A DNA stretch of 64,000 nt from Methylohalobius sp964654415 (GCA_964654415.1 CAZZIP010000001.1:124001-188000); one strand, 5' to 3'. Shown: positions 51,466-61,008, numbered from the stretch's first letter. The notes: a model not told the origin generated them from the letters alone. Translations and numbers: made by a program.

Positions 51466-52964
51466 AATCTGACTTCGACGGATCTACCCAGCCCCTGCTC
51501 GATGATTTCCAGGTCCTTGAGCACTGCCCAGCGTTCCAGCAGGAAGTCCCCGCTGCCGCGGCACAAGATCTCGATCTTTTGACCGAGAAGGCGGCAATCT
51601 AGCTGATTGACTGCGCTGCACCGCTCTTTGTCGAGGGCGATCGCCAGGCGCAGTAGCGCTACCAGTTTTAGCCAACGGGTTTTTTCCTGGGCGTTAAATT
51701 CCCTGGTGATTTCGACCGGTAGCTTTTTGCGCTGGGCGCGTACTACTGCCGCCAGGAGTCTCTGTTCCGTTTCGGAAATCCCTAGCATCGGCATCGCGTT
51801 GAGGAGGTAATAAGCGTGGCGATGATGGCCGTCGGAACGGACAAAAATCCCGATTTCGTGGACTAAGGCGGCGATCTCGATCAGCAGCCGGTCGCGGGTA
51901 GCCAATCCGTGGACGTCGACCAGTTGGTCGAATAGCTCAAGCGCCAGCTTGCGGACGTGCTCAGCATGGTCCAGATCGACGTGGTATCGGCGCGCCACTA
52001 CCCTGGCCCAAGCCAGGGCATCCGAAGGGGTGGGAGTGCAGCGTTCGCGCAGCATCCCGAGCAAGGCCCCCTCCGCCAACCCGACTCCCGGGATGAGTAA
52101 ATCGGGTTTGCCCACCAGTTTGAGCGTCTGGCGCAGGATATGGCAGGCTGGGACGATCACATCGGCGCGGTCTGGACGCAGCCCCAGTTGTTCGATGCGC
52201 AGATTCACGTCCAGCGCGTCCAGGCGCATACTTAGGGACTTCAGATCGGCATAGCTGAGGCGCTTGGGTGAGGCGTTGCCGAGCAAAGCGCAGCCGAGTT
52301 GGCCGAGGGCTTCGATATTGCCGCCGGTGCCGACGGCCAATTCTATTTTCACGCCATCGATCAACTCGCGTAGCTTTCTGGCGTTGGCGCTGAAAAATTC
52401 ATCCACCAACCGGATGAAAACCGACGCATCGCATTCGCTGAACTGCGACAGAAGTCGGACCGTGCCCATCTTGAAGCTCTCCAGGGCGATCACCTGGCCG
52501 CGCTCTGAGACGATCAACTCGACGCTACCGCCGCCTATGTCGATGGCGAGGAAGTTGGCCTGGGCCAGTTCTGGCAAGGCGTGCTGGATGGCCAGATAAA
52601 TCAGTTGGGCTTCTTCCTCGCCTGGAATGACCTCGATGCGGATGCCGGTGGCCTGCTCCACCTGGTCGATCAGCTCCCGCTGATTGGCAGACTCGCGCAT
52701 AGCGCTGGTGGCGAGCGCGCGCACTTGGGTTAGGGGGATGGCTTTCTGGTCGATCATGGAGCGGAAATCGACAAACGCCTGGACCGCCCGTTCGATAGTA
52801 GCCAGGCTGAAGTGGCCGCTGTGGAAGACGTCCCGGCCCAGCCGAACCGGAGCGCGCACGGCCTCGAAAATTTGTAGGTCCCCCGCGTAACTTAGGGCGC
52901 CGATGCGCAGGCGGATGGCATTGGAGCCGATGTCGATGACGGCGTGCAGCGGCTGTTCGGTCAT
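51462..52964 (-). CDS. ppx: Exopolyphosphatase / pppGpp phosphatase (Ppx/GppA)
   Basis: The 500-residue protein has an ASKHA-fold N-terminal half with V-I-D-I-G-S-N-A-I-R-L-R-I, A-I-D-I-G-G-G-S-V-E-L and G-T-G-G-N-I-E-A-L-G, then a C-terminal HD-like domain (about 320-490, E-I-A-A-L-V-H-E-I-G). Such enzymes trim polyphosphate or convert pppGpp to ppGpp; which applies here is open. The start at 52964 matches the family start; 19 upstream codons are in the leader. Confidence 0.93.
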   Translation of the reverse strand: MTEQPLHAVIDIGSNAIRLRIGALSYAGDLQIFEAVRAPVRLGRDVFHSGHFSLATIERAVQAFVDFRSMIDQKAIPLTQVRALATSAMRESANQRELIDQVEQATGIRIEVIPGEEEAQLIYLAIQHALPELAQANFLAIDIGGGSVELIVSERGQVIALESFKMGTVRLLSQFSECDASVFIRLVDEFFSANARKLRELIDGVKIELAVGTGGNIEALGQLGCALLGNASPKRLSYADLKSLSMRLDALDVNLRIEQLGLRPDRADVIVPACHILRQTLKLVGKPDLLIPGVGLAEGALLGMLRERCTPTPSDALAWARVVARRYHVDLDHAEHVRKLALELFDQLVDVHGLATRDRLLIEIAALVHEIGIFVRSDGHHRHAYYLLNAMPMLGISETEQRLLAAVVRAQRKKLPVEITREFNAQEKTRWLKLVALLRLAIALDKERCSAVNQLDCRLLGQKIEILCRGSGDFLLERWAVLKDLEIIEQGLGRSVEVRF

Positions 52965-53028
52965 GGCGGGAGAACGCGGGCAGTCACCGCGCCAGTATAA
53001 GCGCCTGTGGGTGAAACGCAACTACCTC

Positions 53029-53055
53029 TAAAGTTTTTTGGATCGCTTCCGCTAA
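53029..53055 (+). promoter_or_regulatory. Sigma-28 (FliA) promoter of fliC
   Basis: TAAAGTTT (53029-53036), 11 bases, then TCCGCTAA (53048-53055) match the flagellar sigma-28 consensus TAAAGTTT-N11-GCCGATAA at 14 of 16 places. The predicted start is about 45 bases before the flagellin ATG. Confidence 0.8.
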
Positions 53056-53108
53056 AGGAAGTGAACGCGATTGTTCCATCTCAACCTGACTTTAAGGAGG
53101 ATACGAAA

Positions 53109-55256
53109 ATGCCCAGCGTAATCAACACCAACATGATGGCGCTTAACACTCAGCGCAGCTTGAACCGCACCGAGAGCCTGATGAACACCGCAATGGAGCG
53201 GCTGTCTTCGGGGCTGCGCATCAACAGCGCCAAAGACGACTCCGCCGGTCTTGCCATCGCCACCCGCTTCGACGCCCAGGTGCGGGGGCTGACGGTCGCC
53301 ATGCGCAACGCCGGCGACGGCATCTCGATGGCGCAAACTGCCGAAGGGGCGCTCGGCAGCATGACCGAGATGTTGCAGAAGATTCGCGAGCTGGCGGTGC
53401 AGGCGGCCAACGCTACCAATTCCGATTCCGACCGCGCCTCCTTGAACGCCGAAGCGCGTCAGTTGGTCGATGAGATCCAACGGATTGCCGAGCAGACGCA
53501 TTTTAACGGCACCAAACTCTTAGACGGCAGCTTCGGCAAGAAAGTCTTGCAAATCGGCGCCAACGCGGGAGAAACCTTTACCTTTAGCCTCGGCAAGGTG
53601 ACTACCGACAAGCTCGGTGCCGGCCAAAGCGCCGGGGTTTCCACGGTGGCCACCGATAACGCCTTCAGCAACGGCGACCTGATCATCAATGGGGTGGCAA
53701 TCGGCGCTTCCTTGGCCAGTGACGACACCGCCTCCACCAATAATGCTGCCGCCTCGGCCATCGCCAAAGCCGCGGCGATCAACCGCGTCTCTGACCAGAC
53801 CGGGGTAGTGGCTAAGGTCAACGCCAATACCGTGGCTGGGCAAGACATGAGTAGTAGTTCTGCCGAGTCTGGGACGGTAAAAATCAATGGTGTCACGATT
53901 AACCTTTCTGTCGGAGGAGTAGACAGAGCTGCCGATCGTCAGGCTGTGGTTGCTGCGATCAATGCGGTGAAAGATCAGACCGGTGTAGAAGCTATCGACA
54001 CCGGACAAAATTCCACTGGTGTTACCCTCCGGGCAGTAGATGGGAGGAATATCCAAATTGAGCTTGGTACAATAACCAACTTAGCCAACTTCGGGCTAGC
54101 TAGTGCCAGCACCTACGAGGGTAGTGTCACCCTGGTTTCGACCAACGGTCAGCCGATCAAGGTCGAAGCCGGAACCAACGGCGAGGCTGGGCTAAAGCGC
54201 GTCGGATTGGTCGCCGGCACTTACGAGGCTCAGGTGGCGACGGTGTCGACTCTGGATGGCAAAAAGACCGCTGCCGGAACCACCGCTGGTTCAACCGAAG
54301 CCCTCGGCGACGGCGATCTGGTGATCAACGGTGTGGCGATCCAGGCCGCGCGCGCCGTAGACGACACCGCCTCCGACACCACCGCTTCATCCAGCACCAA
54401 GGCAGGCAGCGCCATCGCCATCGCCGCCGCGATCAACCGCGCAAGCGCTGCCACCGGCGTGACCGCCACCGCCGATGCCAACATCGTGGAGGCGACCAGT
54501 GGTACAACTGCCGGCACTGCCGGTACGGATGCGATCAAGGTGCACATCAACGGCGTGGCCACCGCCCAGGTCACCTCGGTAGGGGACCTCGAGAAAGACC
54601 GCGCGGCGACGGTGGAGGCGATCAATGCCATTTCTGACCGCACCGGGGTGCGCGCCGAGGATACCGGAGACGGCGTTCGCTTGATTGCTGACGATGGCCG
54701 CAACATCAGCATCGCTGTGGAGCTCATGGCTGGCACTACTGCCACCGCCATGTTTGGATTGAACGGTATCGCCTCCGCCAGTATAACTGGTTTCAGTTTT
54801 GCGAGCGCGGCTGAAACCTATTATGCCACCGTAACCTTGCACTCGGCCAAGCAAATCGACATCCAGGCTGGGATCAACGGCAAAACCGCGCTAGAGAACT
54901 TGAAGTTCTACGCCGGCACTTACGGTGGGGCAGAAACCGGCCAGTTCTTAAAAGACATCGACATCTCCACAGTGGCTGGGGCCAACAAGGCGCTGGAAGC
55001 GGTCTCCAACGCTATGGAGAGCATCAACAACATTCGCGGCGATCTGGGCGCGGTGCAAAACCGGCTCGAGTCCACCATCGCCAACATCCAGGTCAACCGC
55101 GACAACCTGACCGCTTCCAAGTCCAGGATCATGGATGCGGACTTTGCTGAGGAGACCACGCAGCTGGCCAAAGCCCAGATCCTGCAGCAGGCAGGTATCG
55201 CCATGCTTGCTCAGGCCAAGCAGGCGCCGCAGAACGTGCTGTCGCTTTTAAGGTAA
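53109..55256 (+). CDS. fliC: Flagellin
   Basis: The filament protein has conserved D0/D1 ends: M-P-S-V-I-N-T-N-M-M-A-L-N-T-Q-R-S-L-N-R at the N terminus and A-Q-I-L-Q-Q-A-G-I-A-M-L-A-Q-A at the C terminus. It is long (715 residues). The variable centre contains two related modules, about residues 187-379 and 399-607, each with G-D-L-x-I-N-G-V-A-I, A-A-A-I-N-R and D-G-R-N-I-x-I segments of the flagellin IN-motif type. AAGGAGGATACGAAA precedes the ATG. Start chosen by the N-terminal motif; 34 upstream codons are leader. Confidence 0.96.
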   Translation: MPSVINTNMMALNTQRSLNRTESLMNTAMERLSSGLRINSAKDDSAGLAIATRFDAQVRGLTVAMRNAGDGISMAQTAEGALGSMTEMLQKIRELAVQAANATNSDSDRASLNAEARQLVDEIQRIAEQTHFNGTKLLDGSFGKKVLQIGANAGETFTFSLGKVTTDKLGAGQSAGVSTVATDNAFSNGDLIINGVAIGASLASDDTASTNNAAASAIAKAAAINRVSDQTGVVAKVNANTVAGQDMSSSSAESGTVKINGVTINLSVGGVDRAADRQAVVAAINAVKDQTGVEAIDTGQNSTGVTLRAVDGRNIQIELGTITNLANFGLASASTYEGSVTLVSTNGQPIKVEAGTNGEAGLKRVGLVAGTYEAQVATVSTLDGKKTAAGTTAGSTEALGDGDLVINGVAIQAARAVDDTASDTTASSSTKAGSAIAIAAAINRASAATGVTATADANIVEATSGTTAGTAGTDAIKVHINGVATAQVTSVGDLEKDRAATVEAINAISDRTGVRAEDTGDGVRLIADDGRNISIAVELMAGTTATAMFGLNGIASASITGFSFASAAETYYATVTLHSAKQIDIQAGINGKTALENLKFYAGTYGGAETGQFLKDIDISTVAGANKALEAVSNAMESINNIRGDLGAVQNRLESTIANIQVNRDNLTASKSRIMDADFAEETTQLAKAQILQQAGIAMLAQAKQAPQNVLSLLR

Positions 55257-55271
55257 GCCTGAGCTTAGTAG

Positions 55272-55292
55272 GGGCGACCGGACCGGTCGCCC
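55272..55292 (+). terminator. Hairpin between fliC and fliD
   Basis: Twenty-one bases form a perfect palindrome around a central A, with an 8-bp GC-rich stem. The tail TTCTCCTT is only partly T-rich, so it may limit rather than stop read-through into fliD. Confidence 0.65.
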
Positions 55293-55315
55293 TTCTCCTT
55301 GTTGGAGGATAGATC

Positions 55316-57364
55316 ATGGCCAGTATCACCTCGTTAGGCATCGGTTCTGGGCTGAACATCCAAGACATTGTCAGCAAACTGGTTGAGGCCGAAAAAGCCC
55401 CCACTCAAGCCAGGATCGGTCACCAGCGCGACGACATTCAAGCCAAGCTTTCGGCCTTTGGCCAGATCAAAAGCGATCTGGCCAATCTGCGCGATGCGTT
55501 AAAGAACTTAAAATCGCCGGTTTTCTGGCAACGCCGCCAGGCAAACTCCAGCAATGATCAGATTTTAACCGCCACGGCAGGATCGGTGGCGCGCGAGGGA
55601 AATTATCAGATCAACGTCAACCAGATCGCCCAGTCCCACGCGGTAGCCACAAGCGGCTTTTCCTCGGTAGATGAGGTAGTCGGCACCGGCACCTTGACTA
55701 TCCGCTTTGGAAGCTGGTCGTACGATGCAAGCGGCAACCCTCAGAGCTTTACCGCCGACCCTGAGGCTGCGTCGCAAACTTTGACCATAGACGCCAGCAA
55801 TAACACCTTGGCCGGGATTCGCGACGCGATCAACCGCGCGGGCATCGGCGTGCGCGCCTCCATCGTCAACGACGGCTCAGGCTACCGGCTGGTGTTGTCT
55901 TCGACCGAAACTGGGGAAAAACGTGCCTTGGAAATCACGGTCAGCGACGGCGACGGCAATGCCACCGACAATAGTGGCCTGTCGCGATTGGCGTTTAACG
56001 CTTCGGCGTTCAACCTGACCCAAACCCGAAGGGCTCAGGACGCCGAGCTGGTGGTGGACGGTCTGACGGTGACTTCGGCGAGCAACCTGGTGACCGGGGT
56101 GATCGACGGGGTGACCTTGAACCTCAAGAGCGCCGCCTCAGGCACGCCAGTCAATCTCACGGTGGGCTTAGACGACAAAGCGATTACCGAGGCTTTGCAG
56201 AAGTTTGTCGATGCTTACAACCAGCTCAAAGGCCATGTGGCTGAGCTGACGGCGTTTAACGAAGAGGATGGCAAGCCCAATGGAGTGCTCTTGGGCGATG
56301 GGACCTTGCGGGCGGTGGACAATCAGCTGAGAAGAACGCTCGGCCAGGTGGTACAGGGGTTAGAAAACGCCGGCGTGCGCTCACTGGCGGATGTGGGACT
56401 GGAATTCGACCGCCAAAGCGGCAAGCTTTCTTTAGATGCGGATAAGTTCCAAAGCCTGCTGCGCGCGCAACCGCAGGCGCTGCAAGCCTTGTTTGCTACC
56501 CAAGGCACCACTACCGACGCTCAGGTTCAGTACTTTGGCGCCACTTCTAAGACCCAGGCGGGGAGCTTTGCGGTTGAGGTCACGCAACTGGCTACTCAAG
56601 GAAGCTACGCCGGCGCCTCGGTGCTACCGGATTTTTCGAGTCCTTTGGTCATCGATAGCAACAACGACGAGTTTGTCATTGAAGTCGACGGCGTGCGTTC
56701 AGGCACCGTGCGTTTGACTCAGGGAAGCTATGCCTCCGGGGCGGCTCTGGCGCAAGAGATTGCCCGGCAGATCAACGCGGATCAAGCTTTGAAAACCGCC
56801 GGTCGGCATGTTGAAGTCAGTTACGACGCCAGCCAGAACCGCTTGGTTTTCACTTCGGCAACCTACGGCAGCGTTTCCAACGTCGCTTTCGTCTCCGTAG
56901 ATACCAATACCGCAGCCCAATTGGGTTTTAATGTAGGCTCCGGCACCCAGGGTCAGGACGTAGCCGGCAAAATCAACGGCGTAGAGGCCACCGGGCGCGG
57001 CCAGTTTTTGACCGGCGCCGAAGGCGACCCCAGCGCAGGCTTGCAGCTTAAGATCGTAGGCGGTGCTTTAGGGGCGCGCGGCAGCGTGACCTTGGTGCGC
57101 GGGGTGGCGGATCGGTTGGACGATTTGATCCGCCAGCTTGAAGAGAACAAAGGACCTTTAGGCAGCAAGCTGGACGGTTTGAACAAGCGCCTGAGCCAGC
57201 TGGCCGAACAAGAGCGGCGCTTGAATGATCGGATGGAACAGCTTGAGCAGTTTTATCTCAAGAAATTCAATGCCATGGACCAGTTGGTTGCCAAGATGAA
57301 AGCGGCCTCGGAGGCTTTAGCCCAACAGCTCAAGGCTCTGCAACCACAAACTGAAACCAAGTGA
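55316..57364 (+). CDS. fliD: Flagellar filament cap protein FliD
   Basis: FliD sits at the filament tip and guides flagellin assembly. The 682-residue protein has the family start S-I-T-S-L-G-I-G-S-G-L-N-I-Q-D-I-V-S-K-L-V, an N-terminal coiled segment, flagellin IN-like repeats (N-L-V-T-G-V-I-D-G-V-T-L-N-L), and a C-terminal coil (about 595-680). It is longer than the E. coli form (about 468), the extra part being in the exposed middle, in keeping with the large flagellin. TTGGAGGA precedes the ATG. Confidence 0.95.
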   Translation: MASITSLGIGSGLNIQDIVSKLVEAEKAPTQARIGHQRDDIQAKLSAFGQIKSDLANLRDALKNLKSPVFWQRRQANSSNDQILTATAGSVAREGNYQINVNQIAQSHAVATSGFSSVDEVVGTGTLTIRFGSWSYDASGNPQSFTADPEAASQTLTIDASNNTLAGIRDAINRAGIGVRASIVNDGSGYRLVLSSTETGEKRALEITVSDGDGNATDNSGLSRLAFNASAFNLTQTRRAQDAELVVDGLTVTSASNLVTGVIDGVTLNLKSAASGTPVNLTVGLDDKAITEALQKFVDAYNQLKGHVAELTAFNEEDGKPNGVLLGDGTLRAVDNQLRRTLGQVVQGLENAGVRSLADVGLEFDRQSGKLSLDADKFQSLLRAQPQALQALFATQGTTTDAQVQYFGATSKTQAGSFAVEVTQLATQGSYAGASVLPDFSSPLVIDSNNDEFVIEVDGVRSGTVRLTQGSYASGAALAQEIARQINADQALKTAGRHVEVSYDASQNRLVFTSATYGSVSNVAFVSVDTNTAAQLGFNVGSGTQGQDVAGKINGVEATGRGQFLTGAEGDPSAGLQLKIVGGALGARGSVTLVRGVADRLDDLIRQLEENKGPLGSKLDGLNKRLSQLAEQERRLNDRMEQLEQFYLKKFNAMDQLVAKMKAASEALAQQLKALQPQTETK

Positions 57365-57374
57365 GGTAGTGCTT

Positions 57375-57797
57375 ATGTATGCAGCAAGGCGTTTGGATCA
57401 ATACCGGGAAATCGATCTTAAGGCCCAGGTGGAGGAAGCCGATGGCCATCGCCTGGTACAGATGTTATTCGATGGGGCGTTGGAGCGGATTGCTGCTGCC
57501 CGCGCTGCCCTAGAGGCAGGAAATCTCGCGCGCAAGGGAGAACTTATAGGCAAAGCCGTCACCATCCTGGGAGGCTTGCGCGAGACGCTGGACTTTGAGA
57601 CGGGTGGCGAACTGGCAGAAAACCTGGACGCCTTATACGGCTATATGCAGAGAAGGCTGCTCGAGGCACACGCCAAGAACGACCCGCAAGGATTGGAGGA
57701 AGTGGCTTTTCTCCTCCATCCTCTGGCGGAAGCTTGGCGCAGCATTCCGGAATCCACCCGTCGAGCCTTTCGGCAGGGAGAGCTTGTAGCGACTTGA
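57375..57797 (+). CDS. fliS: Flagellin chaperone FliS
   Basis: FliS binds the flagellin C terminus before export. The 140-residue helical protein contains L-V-Q-M-L-F-D-G-A-L-E-R-I and the segment L-R-E-T-L-D-F-E-T-G-G-E-L-A-E-N-L-D-A-L-Y-x-Y-M, the family core. The ATG at 57375 with GAGG upstream is preferred to the GTG at 57369. It lies 10 bases after fliD. Confidence 0.94.
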   Translation: MYAARRLDQYREIDLKAQVEEADGHRLVQMLFDGALERIAAARAALEAGNLARKGELIGKAVTILGGLRETLDFETGGELAENLDALYGYMQRRLLEAHAKNDPQGLEEVAFLLHPLAEAWRSIPESTRRAFRQGELVAT

Positions 57798-57827
57798 GGC
57801 TGGATTTGATGTTTTAGGGGGCGAGCC

Positions 57828-58187
57828 ATGAAAGTAAACACAGCTTTCCATTATTATCCAACTACCTCGACTTCCATGAGCAGGCCGGTGACGGGGGAGG
57901 AGTGGAAGGCGGAGGAGATTCGGCCGGAGGGGGAAGCCGCACCGGCGCGGCGACCGGAACTTCAGGAGATCGAGCAGGCAGTTAAAGAGATCAACGACCA
58001 CCTTCAGCTTGTCCGGCGCAACCTCGAGTTTTCGGTGGACAGGGACACTCAGCGCGTGGTTGTGAAAGTGGTCGACGCCGAAACCGGCGAAGTGGTGCGC
58101 CAGATTCCACCGGATGCGGTGCTGGAATTAGCCAAGTTTCTGCGCGAGAAAGAGAGCAAGGGTTTGCTCTTAGTGCAGCAGGCTTGA
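57828..58187 (+). CDS. flaG: FlaG-family flagellar protein
   Basis: The 119-residue protein ends in the FlaG domain: L-E-F-S-V-D-R-D-T-Q-R-V-V-V-K-V-V-D-A-E-T-G-E-V-V-R-Q-I-P-P. The N-terminal part is charged and disordered-looking. FlaG affects filament length in Pseudomonas and others. It lies in the fliD-fliS run and overlaps an upstream alternative start of the next gene. Confidence 0.9.
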   Translation: MKVNTAFHYYPTTSTSMSRPVTGEEWKAEEIRPEGEAAPARRPELQEIEQAVKEINDHLQLVRRNLEFSVDRDTQRVVVKVVDAETGEVVRQIPPDAVLELAKFLREKESKGLLLVQQA

Positions 58188-58201
58188 TTCGGGAGAAAAC
58201 G

Positions 58202-58489
58202 ATGAATGGATTGGAGCCTTTGCTCGAACTGACCAGGGCTATGCGTCTGGCCGCCGAGGCTGGCGATTTTGAAACAGTCGCGGATCTGTTCGAGCAGCGC
58301 CAGGTTCAGCTCAATGCTATCCTCAGGCAGGGAGCGATCGACCTGCTTCCTGCGGTGATAGTCCAGGTTCTGGCGCAAGATAAAGAAATCATCTCGCTAA
58401 TCCAGCGTGAGCGTGATCAGATCGAGATCGAACTTGCCAAATTACGCGCCGGACAACGCGCGCATCAGGCGTATGTGGACAATCGGTGA
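58202..58489 (+). CDS. FliT-like small helical flagellar protein, first copy
   Basis: A 95-residue all-helical protein, M-N-G-L-E-P-L-L-E-L-T-R-A-M-R, with A-G-D-F-E-T-V-A-D-L-F-E-Q-R-Q at its centre. Length, helix content and place after fliS suggest a FliT-type export chaperone for FliD, but the sequence is too diverged to be certain. GGGAG precedes the ATG. It overlaps the next gene by 17 bases. Confidence 0.65.
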   Translation: MNGLEPLLELTRAMRLAAEAGDFETVADLFEQRQVQLNAILRQGAIDLLPAVIVQVLAQDKEIISLIQRERDQIEIELAKLRAGQRAHQAYVDNR

Positions 58490-58763
58490 ACGAGATGATC
58501 TGACACTGGCGCAGCAGATCGCCGCTCTCAATCAGGACCTCTTAGTAGCTGCCCGGCGTGGGGATTGGCCACGGGTGCGGGCGTTGGAAAAAAAGCGGCG
58601 CGCCGTGATCCAGAACTTCCTCGAAGACAAGCCGGCGTCTGCCGATCCATGCCTGATCCGGTGTATCCAGGAGATCATCCGAGTGGACCGGGAAATTGTC
58701 AGGTTAAGTTTAGTTAAGCGTCGGACAGTCCTGACCGATGCGCTCAAGTCCTCCGCAGGATGA
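58473..58763 (+). CDS. Small helical protein, possibly second FliT-like
   Basis: The 96-residue protein from the ATG inside the end of the previous gene (M-W-T-I-G-E-R-D-D-L-T-L-A) has A-A-R-R-G-D-W-P-R-V-R-A-L-E-K-K-R-R, which parallels the D-x-E-x-V-x-x-L-x-E-x-R segment of its neighbour. This suggests two related small genes. The start could be earlier, at a GTG-type codon up to 22 codons upstream. Its end overlaps the next, convergent gene by 20 bases. No function is recognised. Confidence 0.55.
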   Translation: MWTIGERDDLTLAQQIAALNQDLLVAARRGDWPRVRALEKKRRAVIQNFLEDKPASADPCLIRCIQEIIRVDREIVRLSLVKRRTVLTDALKSSAG

Positions 58764-59568
58764 TCTCGAGCACCAGCTTGCTGCCAAAATAAGCCAGCAT
58801 CAGTACGGCAAACCCCAGCAGAGTCCAGCGGACTGCGGTTCGCCCCCGCCAACCGAAGCGCCGGCGGCCCCACAACAGTATCCCGAATACGAGCCAGGAA
58901 AGGATAGACAGCACGGTTTTGTGGACCAGGTGCTGAGCAAATAGGTCCTCAACGAATAAGAATCCACTGGCCAGAGACAAGCTGAGCAGCAAAAAGCCTA
59001 CTCCGATCATCTGAAACAAGATCGCTTCCATGGTCTCAAGCGGGGGCAGGGAACGCACGAACCAGTTGGTCCGTTTGCGATGGAGCTGAAAGTCCTGACA
59101 CGTCAGGAGCAGCGCTTGCAGGGCAGCGATGTTGAGCAGGCTGAAGGCGAGGATGGATACCAGAATATGCGCCTGCATGGTGGGGGTGAAATCGGTCAGG
59201 ATGTGCACTTCGTTGGGGAAAACGAGTCTAAGAGTAAGCGTGATTGCGGCCAAGGGTAGTACTGCTCCCCCCAGTTTATCTACCGGCTTGTCGATCGTCG
59301 CGAGCAGAAACAAGAGCACGACCATCAAGCTGACCAGAGCGGCAGTACTGAAAAAGCTCAAGTCGACCCCCACTGGGGTGAGCATCAGTCTGACCAGAGC
59401 GACGCAATGAAGCAGCATGCCTGCCCAGGCTAGCCCGAGCCGAACCGGATGTAGGGTGGAGTAATCCAGCATAGGAGCGCTATTTCCTGGCCGCCGCAGC
59501 AACCAGACAGTGGCGGTCAGGTAAAGGACGATGGCGAGGATAGCAGAAGTGTAGGCGACAGTCGACAA
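58744..59568 (-). CDS. CcsA/HemX-like cytochrome c assembly membrane protein (YpjD type)
   Basis: The 274-residue integral membrane protein has about eight membrane helices and the family histidines (in M-Q-A-H-I-L-V-S-I-L-A-F and A-Q-H-L-V-H-K-T-V-L-S). Proteins of this kind are regularly found next to ffh in gammaproteobacteria (YpjD, CorE). They are related to haem-handling CcmC/CcsA, but the role of this branch is unclear. It is divergent from ffh, 93 bases away. Confidence 0.88.
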   Translation of the reverse strand: MSTVAYTSAILAIVLYLTATVWLLRRPGNSAPMLDYSTLHPVRLGLAWAGMLLHCVALVRLMLTPVGVDLSFFSTAALVSLMVVLLFLLATIDKPVDKLGGAVLPLAAITLTLRLVFPNEVHILTDFTPTMQAHILVSILAFSLLNIAALQALLLTCQDFQLHRKRTNWFVRSLPPLETMEAILFQMIGVGFLLLSLSLASGFLFVEDLFAQHLVHKTVLSILSWLVFGILLWGRRRFGWRGRTAVRWTLLGFAVLMLAYFGSKLVLEIILRRT

Positions 59569-59661
59569 AACTTCCCTCTTTACCTTAGTCTGGCATAATG
59601 TAAGGTCGATATGTAGCAGGTGGCAGCGTTCCCAATATTGTATTGCAGGTGATAGCGCAAA

Positions 59662-61008
59662 ATGTTTGATAATCTCTCTGAACGCCTAACGCAAACCTTC
59701 AAAAAAATTCGTGGCCAGGGCCGGCTGACTGAAAATAACATCCAAGACACCCTGCGCGAGGTGCGGATGGCCCTGTTGGAAGCCGACGTCGCGCTGCCGG
59801 TGGTCAAGGCTTTCATCGACCGGGTCAAGGAGCGCGCCCTGGGCCGCGAAGTTCAATCGAGCCTGACCCCAGGGCAAGCGTTTGTCAAGATCGTCTACCA
59901 GGAACTCATCGAGGTAATGGGTGGGGCCAGCCAAGGGTTGGATCTTGCCACCCAGCCGCCGGCAGTGATTCTGATGGCTGGACTGCAAGGCTCGGGTAAG
60001 ACGACTACTGTAGCCAAGCTGGCGCGCTGGCTTAAAGAACGACAACAGAAAAAGGTCGCGGTAGTCAGCACCGACGTATACCGGCCGGCAGCCATCGATC
60101 AGCTTAAGATTTTAGCCGAGGAAGTGGGGGTCGAGTTCCTGCCTTCCTCGCTCGAGGAGGACCCGGTGGCGATCGCCAAACGGGCGGTCGACCAGACCAA
60201 AAAGCGCCTGCTTGATGTCCTCGTTATCGATACTGCTGGTCGCCTGCACATCGACAACGCAATGATGGCCGAGATCCAGGCCATCCACGCTGCGATCCAT
60301 CCGATTGAGACTCTGTTCGTAGTGGATAGCATGACTGGTCAAGACGCGGTCAATACCGCCAAGGCTTTCCACGATGCATTGCCGCTGACCGGCGTAGTGT
60401 TGACCAAGGCCGATGGCGACGCCAGGGGCGGGGCGGCGTTGTCGATCCGCTATGTCACCGGCAAGCCGATCAAGTTCATCGGGGTTGGCGAAAAGACCGA
60501 TGCTTTAGAACTCTTCCACCCCGACCGAATTGCCTCCAGGATTCTGGGGATGGGGGATGTGCTCAGCTTGATTGAAGAGGTCGAACGCAAGATCGACCGG
60601 AAAAAAGCCGAAAAGCTCGTCAACAAGCTGCAAAAAGGCAAAGGCTTTGATCTTGAAGACCTGCGCGATCAGTTGATCCAGCTCAACCGAATGGGTGGTA
60701 TTTCCAAACTCTTGGACAAGCTGCCAGGCATGGGGGAGTTGCCCAAAACCGTCAAACAGAGTATTGACGACCGCGAGATCGATCGCCAAATCGCCATCAT
60801 TAACTCCATGACTCCCCATGAGCGCCGTTTTCCGGCAGTGATCAACAATTCGCGCAAACGGCGCATCGCAGGCGGCTCTGGAGTTCAGATCCAAGATGTC
60901 AATCGCCTGCTCAAACAGTATGCCCAGATGGAGAAGATGATGAAGAAAATGAAAAAGATGAAAGGCTTTGGCAAAGGTTTCCCAGGAATGCCGAAGCTGC
61001 CGTTTTGA
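59662..61008 (+). CDS. ffh: Signal recognition particle protein Ffh
   Basis: Ffh binds signal sequences and 4.5S RNA and, with FtsY, targets membrane proteins. The 448-residue protein has the N domain, the GTPase with G-L-Q-G-S-G-K-T-T-T (P-loop), D-T-A-G-R-L and T-K-A-D-G-D, and a methionine-rich M domain ending M-M-K-K-M-K-K-M-K-G-F-G-K-G. It is full length. Its stop is 10 bases before moaA, with the moaA ribosome site just after it. Confidence 0.97.
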   Translation: MFDNLSERLTQTFKKIRGQGRLTENNIQDTLREVRMALLEADVALPVVKAFIDRVKERALGREVQSSLTPGQAFVKIVYQELIEVMGGASQGLDLATQPPAVILMAGLQGSGKTTTVAKLARWLKERQQKKVAVVSTDVYRPAAIDQLKILAEEVGVEFLPSSLEEDPVAIAKRAVDQTKKRLLDVLVIDTAGRLHIDNAMMAEIQAIHAAIHPIETLFVVDSMTGQDAVNTAKAFHDALPLTGVVLTKADGDARGGAALSIRYVTGKPIKFIGVGEKTDALELFHPDRIASRILGMGDVLSLIEEVERKIDRKKAEKLVNKLQKGKGFDLEDLRDQLIQLNRMGGISKLLDKLPGMGELPKTVKQSIDDREIDRQIAIINSMTPHERRFPAVINNSRKRRIAGGSGVQIQDVNRLLKQYAQMEKMMKKMKKMKGFGKGFPGMPKLPF

